57,695 nt of DNA from Crocinitomix catalasitica ATCC 23190 (GTDB lineage Bacteria; Bacteroidota; Bacteroidia; Flavobacteriales_D; Crocinitomicaceae). Position 1 is the stretch's first letter, and each line of letters begins with the position of its first letter. A program made the translations under genes and the position numbers. The DNA is taken from NCBI RefSeq assembly GCF_000621625.1, contig NZ_JHXV01000030.1, positions 1 through 57,695 on the forward strand, written 5' to 3'. The notes under the pieces are model-generated. The model saw only the letters and a program-made list of their open reading frames with translations. It searched no databases and was not told where the DNA came from. Positions 25,121 to 35,262 of the stretch are shown here, piece after piece.

Positions 25121-26137
25121 CTATGGTACTTCAACAAAATCCATTATTTTTTTAACGATATCAGCCTGAGAAATATCCTCCGCTTCAGCTTCGTACGTCA
25201 GGCCAATTCTATGACGAAGTACATCAGGACAAATAGCACGCACATCTTCAGGGATTACAAATCCACGTTTATTGATAAAGGCGTATGCTTTTGCAGCCAA
25301 TGCTAAATTTATTGAGGCTCTTGGTGATGCTCCGAATGAAATTAGGTGTTCTAGATCTTTCAATCCATATTCCGCCGGATTTCTCGTCGCAAATACCAAA
25401 TCTATTATGTATTGCTCAATTTTTTCATCTAAATAGATTTCCTTCACCAATTCTTTCGCTCTTAATATCTGCTCAACCGATACAACAGGTTTAACTTTCG
25501 GGAATCCTGCGCTTGAAATATTGTGGCGAACGATTAATTTTTCTTCTTCCTTAGTTGGGTAATCTAAATATACCTTCAGCATAAATCGATCGACTTGCGC
25601 TTCAGGTAAAGTATAAGTTCCTTCTTGTTCAACCGGGTTTTGAGTCGCTAAAACTAAAAATGGTTTCGGCAATTCGTAAGTTGTTTGACCAAGTGTTACA
25701 TTTCTTTCTTGCATCGCTTCTAACAAAGCACTTTGTACTTTTGCAGGAGCTCTATTGATCTCATCAGCCAATAAAAAATTAGCGAATACTGGACCTTTTT
25801 TAACAGAGAACTCTTCTGTTTTCTGATTGTAAATCATCGTTCCAACAATATCAGCTGGTAACAAATCTGGAGTAAATTGAACTCTGTTGAATTTACCCCC
25901 AATAGTGTCAGACAAAGTTTTAATAGCTAATGTTTTGGCCAAACCAGGAACGCCTTCCAATAAAACGTGTCCATTTGCTAATAAACCAATCATCAAGCGA
26001 TCAATCATATATCTCTGACCGATGATTACTTTATTAATTTCAAAGTTCATTAAATCCAAGAAACTACTTTCTTGTTGGATTTTTTGGTTGATCTCCTCAA
26101 TTGACAGACTAGTAGTTTTTTCAGTTAATTCTTCCAT
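25121..26137 (-). CDS. moxR: MoxR-family AAA+ ATPase
   Basis: The protein has 338 residues from the ATG at 26137 (MEELTEKTTSLSIEE). A TTG 15 bases upstream is a poorer choice. Walker A EGVPGLAKT lies at about 61-69, Walker B LLADEINRAP at about 122-131, a sensor ATQNP after it, and the lid region GASPRASINLALAAKAYAF near the C-terminus. MoxR ATPases remodel or activate VWA proteins, here presumably BatA, BatB and DUF58. It is the first gene of the operon. Confidence 0.93.
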   Translation of the reverse strand: MEELTEKTTSLSIEEINQKIQQESSFLDLMNFEINKVIIGQRYMIDRLMIGLLANGHVLLEGVPGLAKTLAIKTLSDTIGGKFNRVQFTPDLLPADIVGTMIYNQKTEEFSVKKGPVFANFLLADEINRAPAKVQSALLEAMQERNVTLGQTTYELPKPFLVLATQNPVEQEGTYTLPEAQVDRFMLKVYLDYPTKEEEKLIVRHNISSAGFPKVKPVVSVEQILRAKELVKEIYLDEKIEQYIIDLVFATRNPAEYGLKDLEHLISFGASPRASINLALAAKAYAFINKRGFVIPEDVRAICPDVLRHRIGLTYEAEAEDISQADIVKKIMDFVEVP

Positions 26138-26363
26138 AATGTTAAATAGCAATTCATTTACAGTGTAAAGTTAGCCACAGTACTATGCTCAATCGTTTGA
26201 TGGCCTGTTAAAAAATGTTAAGGTTTAAGAACAACGGTGCATTTGCTGTAACAAACTGTCGTTTATAAAGTCGTTTGTAAATCACTTGGCAAACAGGTTG
26301 TTAAAGCTTGTTAAATTGATTCGTATTTATATTGAATTTGAGAAGTGAAAAATGTTAGATATG

Positions 26364-27788
26364 TTAACAATCGGCCATTGCAACATCAATCGCTAATCCA
26401 CCTTTTGAGGTCTCTTTATAATTGGTATGCATGTCTTTTGCAGTTTCCCACATGGTGTTTACAACTTTGTCCAAAGGAACTTTTACATCGGCCGGATCAG
26501 TGTCTAATGCTAATTCAGCAGCGTTAATTGCTTTAATCGCTCCCATTGCATTTCGTTCAATACACGGTATTTGTACCAAACCTCCAATAGGGTCGCAAGT
26601 CAACCCTAAATGATGTTCCATTGCTATTTCTGCAGCAATCATTGCCTGTTCGGGTGTTCCTCCCAAAAGTTCGGTTAAAGCGGCTGCAGCCATTGCCGAA
26701 GAAACACCTATTTCAGCTTGGCAGCCACCCATCGCAGCAGATATCGTTGCTCCTTTTTTAAAGATACTTCCAATTTCACCTGCTACCAGTAAGAATTTTT
26801 TAATCTCTTCATCACCGGCGTTATGATTTTCGATTACAAGATAATACATCAGTACTGCTGGTATTACACCTGCGCTTCCGTTTGTTGGTGCTGTAACGAC
26901 ACGACCTAGTGCCGCATTTACTTCGTTAACAGCCAGAGCAAAACAGCTCACCCATTTTAATATTTGTCTGAATTTTACTTCAGTGCTTCTTATAGCGGTA
27001 ATCCACGATTTTGGGTCGTTATAATTAGCATCCCCTATTAGGTTTTTATGTGAATTAAATGCACGTCTTTTAACATTTAATCCACCTGGTAGTATACCGT
27101 CAGTATGGCATCCTGTATACATACATTCTAGCATTGTATCCCAAACGCGCATCAATTCACTGTTGATCTCTTTTTCTGAACGCAGTACTTTTTCGTTCTC
27201 CAACACTATTTGAGAAATAGTCATGTTTTGAGATAGACAATAATTACCCAATTCCTTCGCTAAACGAATAGGGTATGGGTAGGTTTTATCTTGAATTTTT
27301 TCAATAGCGTGGGCATCATTTTTTTCTTGAACAATAAAGCCTCCGCCAATTGAATAATAAATTTCGGAAATTCTTTCTCCATTTTCTAAATCCGCTGAAA
27401 ATCGAATGCCATTAGAGTGAAATGGTAGGAAGTTTTCGTTAAAAACAATATGTGTTGCAGGATTGAAAGGTAATAATCGTTCGTTTCCTAATTTTATGGT
27501 TTGATTTTGCTTAATGTCAGCAATAATCGTTTCTATATTTTCAATCGGAATATATTCTGGGTCTTGCCCACTTAAACCTAACATTACAGCTAAATCGGTA
27601 GCGTGCCCTTTACCAGTTAATGACAAAGATCCATAAAGGTCGATACGCAGAAGTGAGACTTGATCAAAAAGATTTTTCTCCTTTAAATCAACTATCCAAG
27701 CTTCGGCTGCTCGCCATGGTCCCAAGGTGTGCGAACTTGAAGGTCCGACACCAATTTTTAACATGTCAAAAACACTGATGTATTCCAT
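26364..27788 (-). CDS. sdaA: L-serine ammonia-lyase, iron-sulfur type
   Basis: The protein has 474 residues, a fused alpha/beta (single-chain) type. The N-terminus has [20 protein letters not shown], the classic opening. The C-terminal catalytic domain holds the cluster cysteines in GGCQAEIG (about C356), LTCDPIGG (about C398) and QIPCIERN (about C409). It converts L-serine to pyruvate and ammonia in the cytoplasm using an oxygen-sensitive [4Fe-4S] cluster. It is separated from moxR by 226 bases. All key motifs are present. Confidence 0.95.
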   Translation of the reverse strand: MEYISVFDMLKIGVGPSSSHTLGPWRAAEAWIVDLKEKNLFDQVSLLRIDLYGSLSLTGKGHATDLAVMLGLSGQDPEYIPIENIETIIADIKQNQTIKLGNERLLPFNPATHIVFNENFLPFHSNGIRFSADLENGERISEIYYSIGGGFIVQEKNDAHAIEKIQDKTYPYPIRLAKELGNYCLSQNMTISQIVLENEKVLRSEKEINSELMRVWDTMLECMYTGCHTDGILPGGLNVKRRAFNSHKNLIGDANYNDPKSWITAIRSTEVKFRQILKWVSCFALAVNEVNAALGRVVTAPTNGSAGVIPAVLMYYLVIENHNAGDEEIKKFLLVAGEIGSIFKKGATISAAMGGCQAEIGVSSAMAAAALTELLGGTPEQAMIAAEIAMEHHLGLTCDPIGGLVQIPCIERNAMGAIKAINAAELALDTDPADVKVPLDKVVNTMWETAKDMHTNYKETSKGGLAIDVAMADC

Positions 27789-27885
27789 ATTCGTACTTAA
27801 ATTTTATAACGTCCAAAATTACACTTCTTTTCAAAGTTTTTGCACTTTTGATAAAGATAATTTGGAATTGAACTAGTGTGTTAAA

Positions 27886-28710
27886 TTAGTCTTTATTTTG
27901 TTGATAGGCATCAACTGCATTTCTAACGCTTCCGTGAGTTTTTAATAGTTGATTGGCTTCATCATATTCGATAGCCAATATTTGCATTACCATTTTGGTG
28001 CCACGATCGACTAATTTATTGTTGCTCAATTGCATATCAACCATTTTATTTCCCTTGACACGGCCAAGGCCAATCATGAGAGCTGTTGAAATCATATTTA
28101 AGACTAGTTTTTGAGCTGTACCCGATTTCATTCGTGTGCTACCCGTTACGAATTCCGGTCCTACAACTGGACAAATGATATGTTGTGCAACTTCAGCTAA
28201 AGGGCTTTGAGCATTAGATGTAATACCAGCCGTTAATACTCCCGCAGCGTTTGCTGATTTGAGTGCTCCCAATACGTATGGTGTACTTCCCGATGCCGCA
28301 ATGCCAACAACCGTGTCATTTGTATTGATTTGATAGGTTTGTAAATCTTTCCATCCTTGTTCTGTATCATCCTCGGCAAATTCAACTGCTTTTCTAATGG
28401 CAGAATCTCCCCCAGCAATAATCCCAATAACAAGTCCATGTTCTACACCAAATGTTGGAGGACATTCAGATGCATCTACAATACCTAATCGGCCACTTGT
28501 TCCTGCGCCAATATAAAATAGTCTACCGCCTTTTTTCATTCGTTCTAATGCCGATTTTACGAATGATTCGATCGCTGGAATGATCAATTCAATTGCATCA
28601 GGTACTTTTTTATCTTCAGCATTCATCGCTACGAGCAATTCACGCATTGATTTCTGTTCTAAATTATCGTGTAGTGAACTTTGTTCTGTTGTTCTATTGT
28701 CTTTTGTCAT
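27886..28710 (-). CDS. murQ: N-acetylmuramic acid 6-phosphate etherase
   Basis: The protein has 274 residues, somewhat shorter than the ~300 of the E. coli enzyme, mainly because its C-terminal extension is short. SIS-domain motifs are clear: YIGAGTSGRLGIVDASECPP, which holds one catalytic Glu, then GSTPYVLGALKSA and VTGSTRMKSGTAQKL. It cleaves the lactyl ether of MurNAc-6-P to GlcNAc-6-P and D-lactate in peptidoglycan recycling. The next gene upstream encodes a FAD oxidoreductase 9 bases away, so they share a transcript. Confidence 0.93.
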   Translation of the reverse strand: MTKDNRTTEQSSLHDNLEQKSMRELLVAMNAEDKKVPDAIELIIPAIESFVKSALERMKKGGRLFYIGAGTSGRLGIVDASECPPTFGVEHGLVIGIIAGGDSAIRKAVEFAEDDTEQGWKDLQTYQINTNDTVVGIAASGSTPYVLGALKSANAAGVLTAGITSNAQSPLAEVAQHIICPVVGPEFVTGSTRMKSGTAQKLVLNMISTALMIGLGRVKGNKMVDMQLSNNKLVDRGTKMVMQILAIEYDEANQLLKTHGSVRNAVDAYQQNKD

Positions 28711-28719
28711 TGTCTTTTA

Positions 28720-29850
28720 TTAATTCGACATTAATTCTGCCAATTCTTTACCTACTAAACTACCAATCGCAACACCCATTCCGCCTAGTCTAACCCCGCA
28801 ATAAATATGGTCGTCAACTTTTTGAATGATGGGAGCTTTTTTCTGACCAACTCCCATTATTCCTGCCCACGAATCAGTGATTTGAAATGAAGTATTCGGT
28901 AGAATATGAGTTGCCAATATTGATCCTAATTCGGTTTGTATTTTATTATTTAAGCTAATTTCATTTGTTTGCTCGACTGCAATATCTAGATTCCTTCCGC
29001 CCCCAAATAAAACACGATTCCCTATATTTCTAAAATAGTAATACCCTTCGTCAAAATGAAAAGTGCCTTTAATTTTTAAGTTGGGAATAGGTGCTGTAAC
29101 AAGTACTTGTGCACGAGCAGGAGTAAGATCAATATCTGGAAGAAACTGCGAAGCGAATCCATTGACACAAATGGCAAGATTTTGAAATGCAATAGGTCCA
29201 TAATTGGTGATTACATTTTGTTGATTGATCCCTTGAACATTGATTCCGTAAAGGGTGCTTATTCCATTTTTAACAGCCTTTAAATGGAGTTCGCGCATCA
29301 TTTTTGCAGGATTTAATTGCCCTTCTACTGACTGTTCGATTGCGTGCTGAAAACCTTGGTATCCAAAATCATTTATCGCGTTGTCATTCGATTTGAAAGT
29401 TTGTGAAATTCCAGTGATGTCGCCAATTCGTTGATTCAAGTCATCAAGCTGCGCTATGCAATTCGAATAATTTTGTTGGTCTTTTTTACGGAACAACTCA
29501 AAAGAACCCAAATGTTGATAATCTATTTGGTTTTTTCCTAAAAGTTCGAATAGGTTATTGAGTCCTTTCCATCTTTTTTCGATGGTTTCATAAACCAAAG
29601 ATTCGTCTGTATGTTTTAAATCACTTAAAATTTCAGATGGACTACCGATACAAGCAAAACCCGCATTCTTAGAACTGGCGCCTGTTGGTAAATATCCTCT
29701 CTCTAAAACTGTTACTTTTTTGGTAGGATTACGTTCTTTAAGGTAGATGGCAGTAGATAAGCCGACAATACCAGCTCCGACCACCAAAAAATCGGTATGG
29801 TTTATGTAGGATTCTTTTTCCCAGAAACTAAGCTGATCAAACTGTAACAT
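28720..29850 (-). CDS. FAD-dependent oxidoreductase (DAO family)
   Basis: The protein has 376 residues. A dinucleotide-binding motif FLVVGAGIVGLSTAIYLKE lies at about 22-40, followed by ERGYLPTGASSKNAGFACIG, the segment around the flavin in glycine-oxidase and glutamylputrescine-oxidase relatives. It ends GVRLGGMGVAIGSLVGKEL. It probably oxidises an amine or amino acid. It starts an operon with murQ, which could mean oxidation of a cell-wall D-amino acid, but this is inference. Confidence 0.85.
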   Translation of the reverse strand: MLQFDQLSFWEKESYINHTDFLVVGAGIVGLSTAIYLKERNPTKKVTVLERGYLPTGASSKNAGFACIGSPSEILSDLKHTDESLVYETIEKRWKGLNNLFELLGKNQIDYQHLGSFELFRKKDQQNYSNCIAQLDDLNQRIGDITGISQTFKSNDNAINDFGYQGFQHAIEQSVEGQLNPAKMMRELHLKAVKNGISTLYGINVQGINQQNVITNYGPIAFQNLAICVNGFASQFLPDIDLTPARAQVLVTAPIPNLKIKGTFHFDEGYYYFRNIGNRVLFGGGRNLDIAVEQTNEISLNNKIQTELGSILATHILPNTSFQITDSWAGIMGVGQKKAPIIQKVDDHIYCGVRLGGMGVAIGSLVGKELAELMSN

Positions 29851-30017
29851 ATGCGAAAAAAATAAGGAATGCTCCTATTTTTTTTAGATATTTGTAGAAG
29901 CAGTTAATTGGCTAAAATTATTGAATTGTAGGACAAGGAACGAATTTTATGTTTTAAGTTGCAAACAAATCAATGTTAAATCGAACCTTTTTAAGGTTTT
30001 ACGGTATATAATTGAGA

Positions 30018-33000
30018 ATGAAAAAATTTTTACTTGGTATATTTTTAATGCTTGGAGCTTTAGCCTTTGGTCAGAGTCCAATTATTAATTTGGATGTCAT
30101 ATTGCGAGATGATGATACAGGCAAGAAATTAGCAGGTGCAAAAGTTGAGGTATTGCAGGATGGCAAACCTTTCGCTAATGGTACAGCAGCATCAAATGGT
30201 AAAGTTCCAATGATCGATTTACCAATCGGTCATACCTATACAGTTTATATTAAAAAGGATGGCTATGTTACCAAGATGACAAAAGTCGAGGCCTACTTCG
30301 ATTACCCAGAAGATCTGCAACCTTTTACATTGTTAACATTTGAAACTTCGATTTTTAAGTCTGTTGAAGGAATTGATTTTAAGTTTCTAGAAACGACACC
30401 AATGGCGGAATTTGCCATGGATGCGGAAGGATTTATTGGCTATGATAAAGTCAAGGTGAAGGAAATGTTGGCTAAGATTGAAAAGCTCAAGAAGCAAATG
30501 GCTGAAAAGCAAGAAGAGTTGGCGAAAGAAGAGGAAGCGGCAGCGCAAAGGGAAGCTGATTTTCTTGAATATGTTAAAGCCGGTGACTTAGCGGTTTCAA
30601 AAGAAGAATTTGACAAAGGAATTGGACAGTATGAGTTAGCGTTGGCGATCAAAACGGATAATCAAGAAGTAAAAGATAAGATTGCTGCAGCGAAGAAGAA
30701 ATTAGAAGATCTAAAAAATTCGGCTGAAAAAGATAAGCTATTTGGTGAGAAAATGACTGCTGCTAAGTCGGCTTATAGTGCGAATAAATTAGAAGAGGCA
30801 TTGAGTCTTTACAAAGAAGCTTCAGGAATAAAGCCAGATGAAAAGCAACCGAAAGATCTAATCAAAGAAATAGAGGATTTATTGGCGGAACAAAAGGCAA
30901 CAAAAGAAGCTTTTGAAAAGTTAGTAGCTGAAGGTGATGCTGCTGTTGGAGCAAAGAAATTCGATGATGCAATAGCAAAATACAAAGCTGCAATTAAGAT
31001 TAAAGCTGATCCTGCGGTCGATAAGAAAATAACGGATGCAGAAGCTGCAAAAGCAGCGCAAGAGGTTGCCAATGCCAATTCAAAGAAAGTTGATAAAGAG
31101 TATAATGATATTTTAGCTAAGGCTAGGGGAGCTTTAGATTCGGAGAATTATGAAGAGGCAAAAACAAATTATGAAGCTGCTTTAAAATTAAAGCCGGGCG
31201 AACCTATTCCGACAATTGAATTAGAGGATGTCAATAAGATTTTAGCAAAATTAGCTGCTGAAAATGCAGAAAAAGAGAAGTTGGAAGCTGAGTATAAAAA
31301 GTTGATTGACGAAGGAGCAGCCTTTGTAAAGAACAACGAATTTGAAGCAGCAATTGAATCTTACAAAGCGGCGTTGGGTGTAAAAGAAAATGACCAACAT
31401 GCTCTAGACCAATTGGATTTAATCAATAAAGCAAAACTTGATTATGAAGCGAATGCAAAAATTAATGCAGAATATAAAGCTGCGATAGAAGAAGGTGCGA
31501 AATTTGCGGAGTTAAAAGAATATCAAGAAGCAATAAACGCATATACTAAGGCTAGTGATATTAAGCCAAAAGAAGATGAGCCAAAAGAAAAAATCAAGCA
31601 ACTTGAAAAATTATTAGAAGGAGCAGAAAAGGAAGCAGAAAACGAGAAAAAGTATCTCGAATTTATGGAAGCGGGAAATTCGGCCTTGAGTGTTGAAGCG
31701 TACAGTGATGCAATAGATAAGTTTACAAAAGCATTAGAAGTTCGACCTGGTGATGAGGTAGCGCAAAAAGAAATTGATACGATCAATAAATTATTGGTGG
31801 AGAAGAAAAAATTAGCGGAAGAACAAGAGAAATTTGACGGATTTGTAGCACTTGGAGCTGAAGCATTTAATGCCAAGAATCTTGATGCAGCAAAATTGAA
31901 TTATAATAAGGCATTAGAAGTAAGAGAAGATGCGGAGGTTAAAGCCAAAGTAGAGGAGATTGAGAAACTAATTGCTGAGAGTCAAAATGAAGCAGAGCAA
32001 CAAGCAAAATATGATGCAGCTATTAAGGCGGCAGAAGAGTTTTTCACAGCAAATGATTATACGCCAGCGTTAGAAAATTTTGAAGCAGCAAAAAGTATTA
32101 AGTCAACACCGGAAGTTGATAAAAGAATTGAAGAAACAAAACGTTTACTGCTTGAGGCAAAAGAAAAAGCCGCTGCAGATTCTGAATACACTGCGATATT
32201 AGATTCGGCCAAAGAACAATTGGCAGCAAAAGCGTATCAAAAAGCGTTAGAAACATATAGAGAAGCTTATAAACTAAGACCAGAGCCTGCTGTTAAAGAT
32301 GAAATAGACAAAATTCAATTAATTCTTGAGGATGAAGAGAAAAACGCGGAAAAGAATGCTGCTTACGAAGCTAAAATAGTGGAAGCAGATCTGAAGTTTA
32401 ATGATGGGAATTTAGAAAAAGCGAAAGCTTTATATGCAGAGGCTATTGAAATTAATAATACTAAGCCTTATCCGAGTGATCAGATTGTGAAAATTGATAA
32501 ACTGATGCAGGATGAGACAAGCGCAGAAGAAGAAAAGAAATATCAGAAAATTATAGCCAAGGCTGATGGCCTTCGCGATGACGAGAAGTGGGACGATGCA
32601 ATCTCTTATTATGAGCGAGCTTTGAGTTTTAGAAGTGAAGATCCATATCCGAAAGATGAAATAGAAAAAATTAATACACTCAAAAAAGATTTGGCTGATG
32701 CAGAAGCTAAAGCTGCTAAATTAGAGGAGGATTACGAAGCATTTATTCGTGATGGAGATGCTGCTTATGATACTGAAAGTTGGTCGAGTGCAGCAGAAAA
32801 GTACAAGGCTGCATTAGAATTAAAACCTGGAGAGGAGCATCCAACAGAGCGACTTGAAGAATTAAGTGGCAAGCTAAGTGAAGCTGAAAAATTAGAAAAA
32901 TTAGAGGCTGAGTATAAAGCGATAATAGAAAAAGCAGATACAGCGTTTGAGACACAGCAATATGTCGAATCGATCAATCTTTACAACCAATCGTTCATGT

Positions 33001-35231
33001 TGAAAAAGGATGAAGCTTATCCAACTTCTCAAATTGAAAAAGCTGAAAATTTATTAAAATTAATGAATGAGAACGATGCTGACGCGGCCTATAATAAATT
33101 ATTATCAGATGGAGAAGCAAAGTTTAAAGCGAACGAATTTGAAGCAGCATTGGCACTGTTTACCCAAGCGAATACTGAAAAACCAGAAGATCCTCTTCCT
33201 GAAAGACGTATAAATGAAATTAATCAGGCGATTGAAAAAGCAGCTAAAGATGCTTTGGTGAGAGTTGAATTTGAAGCATTAAAAGTGGAGGCAGATAATT
33301 TATTCGAACAAAGTGAATGGGCAAAAGCAAAAGAAAAATATGTGCGCGCGTACAATTTGATAAACGAAGAATATGTTGAAAAGCAAATAAAAATTTGTGA
33401 CGAATCCATGCAAAATGTAACCATGGTTGAAGAGGATGCGCAATATGCTAATATATTAAATGCAGCCAATAGTAAATTTACTGCGCAGGATTATATCAAA
33501 GCGAAAGAACTATACAATCGTGCATTAAGTTTCAAACCAGGGGATCAATTTCCAAAAGATCAACTAAAGTTAATAGAGCAATTATTAAATCCAACTGCTG
33601 TCGCATCTTCTCCTCAATTGAAGAATTATGGCAAGGCTAATAGACAAACCAATGCTGTAGATATAGGGGCTTTACTTGCAGATGCTGAAGAGCAACGAAA
33701 ATTCAACTTGACACAAAAAGTCGAGCAACAAAGACTTGAGGCATCAGAGGCAGAAGGAATAGATGCGGTTAGACAACGGGATGATAATTTTACCACTCGA
33801 AAAAAAGCGATTGAAATTGAGGACAATATTATTACTTCAGATGATGCGGCAACGATAAAAATTGAAGAAGCAAGTGATGCAGTTGAAGTTGCACTATTCG
33901 AAAGCTCAATTGTACAACGTGAAAGAACAACGGATAATGAAAATGCTATTCAAAGACAAAATCAAGTTGTAACCAATCTGAAAATTGCAATTGATGAAAA
34001 AAGTGAAAATAGCGATTTACCTAGGGAAGAGTATTTAGCGAATGTTGAACGCATTCATGTTGAATTGATTAATGAAACAAAATCTGCATCAAATAATCAA
34101 ACCAATGAAGTGATGGAACAAAAGATAATTATTGAAAAGGAAGATATTGAGCGTGAAAACACCTTTGTTAATGCAGATTTGGAACGGAAGAATACAGAGT
34201 TAAAAGTTGAAAATTATAATGTTGATTTGATTAATACTAGTAATCAATTACTCTGGAATCAAGAGGATGAAATATTAAAAATAAAAGAGACTAAAGAAGA
34301 TGACTATACTAAAATTATTAATTTAGAAAAGGCTAGAGATAAAGAAAGAATAGACAATGTAGAACTTGTTGATGAAATTGGGGTTGATATGGACAAGACC
34401 CAAAGAAATTCGAATGATGATCATTATGAAGTGTCTATTGAACAGAAAAAGTATTCGGAAAGGATAGCTGATGAAATGATTATAGAGAATCAGCTAAACG
34501 ATATTCCAAGAGAGCAAATGGAAGATCTTGTTGAAAAGCAATCATTGAAAAATGAGTACAAAACAATCAACTTAGGTTTAGATCAAGAAAACGAGTCGTA
34601 TAATACTGAAAAAAGTTTAGAAGATCTTGCAGTAACTGTTGCTGATCGTGAAAAAGCTGAGCAAAAAAGAAGAGAGGGTTACGAGCAAACTGTCGATGCC
34701 ATCAAAGAAAACGAAAGAGATTACCAAAGGGATAAAATTGCAGATGGATATGACGATAGTCATTCAACCAAGGATTATATTGATGGCGTAGAGGATAAGA
34801 GTATTTCTATAAATAATTCCGCTGACAAAAAAGCAATTGAAAATGTGGACGACACACAGGATAAATTGGAGGAAATGAATGATGAAAATAGAGATTTAAA
34901 AGAGTCGAATGATAATACTGTTGAGGAGACTGAAAAGTATTTAGAATCACTTAGAGATATAGATGTTAAAAAGATTGATAGTGCCATGAAGAATGAATTA
35001 GGCAATCAATTTCCAGAAGGTGTGACAGAAGAAATTTTTACGACAAATGACGAAGATGGTTTGATCAATTCATATATAATTAGACGAGTAGTGGTAAGGA
35101 ATGGCGAAGGGAATGTCTATGAAAAAATTCAAACCAAATACGGTACTTCTTCATATACTGTGAACGGAGTTGGAATCGCCGAATATCAATGGCAAGATGA
35201 AACTGAAGCTGCAGACTTGATTCGCAACTAA
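30018..35231 (+). CDS. Giant secreted TPR-repeat / coiled-coil protein
   Basis: The protein has 1737 residues from the ATG at 30018; the TTG six bases earlier is not needed. A signal peptide (MKKFLLGIFLMLGALAFGQ) is followed by a PEGA/carboxypeptidase-regulatory-like beta domain at about 25-110 (GHTYTVYIKKDGYVTK) and a short coiled coil. Then come 17 TPR-like units of ~65-75 residues at about 180-1190, each of the form Y-xx-I/L-xx-A/G-x-x-A/F ... Y-xx-A-L-x-L-K-P. A very acidic, Asn/Asp/Glu-rich region runs from about 1230 to 1660 (for example RQTNAVDIGALLADAEEQRK nearby), and a conserved-looking end contains IRRVVVRNGEGNVYEKIQTK. It is probably periplasmic or surface-exposed and may bind envelope machinery. 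Function unknown. Confidence 0.85.
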   Translation: MKKFLLGIFLMLGALAFGQSPIINLDVILRDDDTGKKLAGAKVEVLQDGKPFANGTAASNGKVPMIDLPIGHTYTVYIKKDGYVTKMTKVEAYFDYPEDLQPFTLLTFETSIFKSVEGIDFKFLETTPMAEFAMDAEGFIGYDKVKVKEMLAKIEKLKKQMAEKQEELAKEEEAAAQREADFLEYVKAGDLAVSKEEFDKGIGQYELALAIKTDNQEVKDKIAAAKKKLEDLKNSAEKDKLFGEKMTAAKSAYSANKLEEALSLYKEASGIKPDEKQPKDLIKEIEDLLAEQKATKEAFEKLVAEGDAAVGAKKFDDAIAKYKAAIKIKADPAVDKKITDAEAAKAAQEVANANSKKVDKEYNDILAKARGALDSENYEEAKTNYEAALKLKPGEPIPTIELEDVNKILAKLAAENAEKEKLEAEYKKLIDEGAAFVKNNEFEAAIESYKAALGVKENDQHALDQLDLINKAKLDYEANAKINAEYKAAIEEGAKFAELKEYQEAINAYTKASDIKPKEDEPKEKIKQLEKLLEGAEKEAENEKKYLEFMEAGNSALSVEAYSDAIDKFTKALEVRPGDEVAQKEIDTINKLLVEKKKLAEEQEKFDGFVALGAEAFNAKNLDAAKLNYNKALEVREDAEVKAKVEEIEKLIAESQNEAEQQAKYDAAIKAAEEFFTANDYTPALENFEAAKSIKSTPEVDKRIEETKRLLLEAKEKAAADSEYTAILDSAKEQLAAKAYQKALETYREAYKLRPEPAVKDEIDKIQLILEDEEKNAEKNAAYEAKIVEADLKFNDGNLEKAKALYAEAIEINNTKPYPSDQIVKIDKLMQDETSAEEEKKYQKIIAKADGLRDDEKWDDAISYYERALSFRSEDPYPKDEIEKINTLKKDLADAEAKAAKLEEDYEAFIRDGDAAYDTESWSSAAEKYKAALELKPGEEHPTERLEELSGKLSEAEKLEKLEAEYKAIIEKADTAFETQQYVESINLYNQSFMLKKDEAYPTSQIEKAENLLKLMNENDADAAYNKLLSDGEAKFKANEFEAALALFTQANTEKPEDPLPERRINEINQAIEKAAKDALVRVEFEALKVEADNLFEQSEWAKAKEKYVRAYNLINEEYVEKQIKICDESMQNVTMVEEDAQYANILNAANSKFTAQDYIKAKELYNRALSFKPGDQFPKDQLKLIEQLLNPTAVASSPQLKNYGKANRQTNAVDIGALLADAEEQRKFNLTQKVEQQRLEASEAEGIDAVRQRDDNFTTRKKAIEIEDNIITSDDAATIKIEEASDAVEVALFESSIVQRERTTDNENAIQRQNQVVTNLKIAIDEKSENSDLPREEYLANVERIHVELINETKSASNNQTNEVMEQKIIIEKEDIERENTFVNADLERKNTELKVENYNVDLINTSNQLLWNQEDEILKIKETKEDDYTKIINLEKARDKERIDNVELVDEIGVDMDKTQRNSNDDHYEVSIEQKKYSERIADEMIIENQLNDIPREQMEDLVEKQSLKNEYKTINLGLDQENESYNTEKSLEDLAVTVADREKAEQKRREGYEQTVDAIKENERDYQRDKIADGYDDSHSTKDYIDGVEDKSISINNSADKKAIENVDDTQDKLEEMNDENRDLKESNDNTVEETEKYLESLRDIDVKKIDSAMKNELGNQFPEGVTEEIFTTNDEDGLINSYIIRRVVVRNGEGNVYEKIQTKYGTSSYTVNGVGIAEYQWQDETEAADLIRN

Positions 35232-35262
35232 AATCAAGTTACCTTTGTTCCCAAATTCTTAC

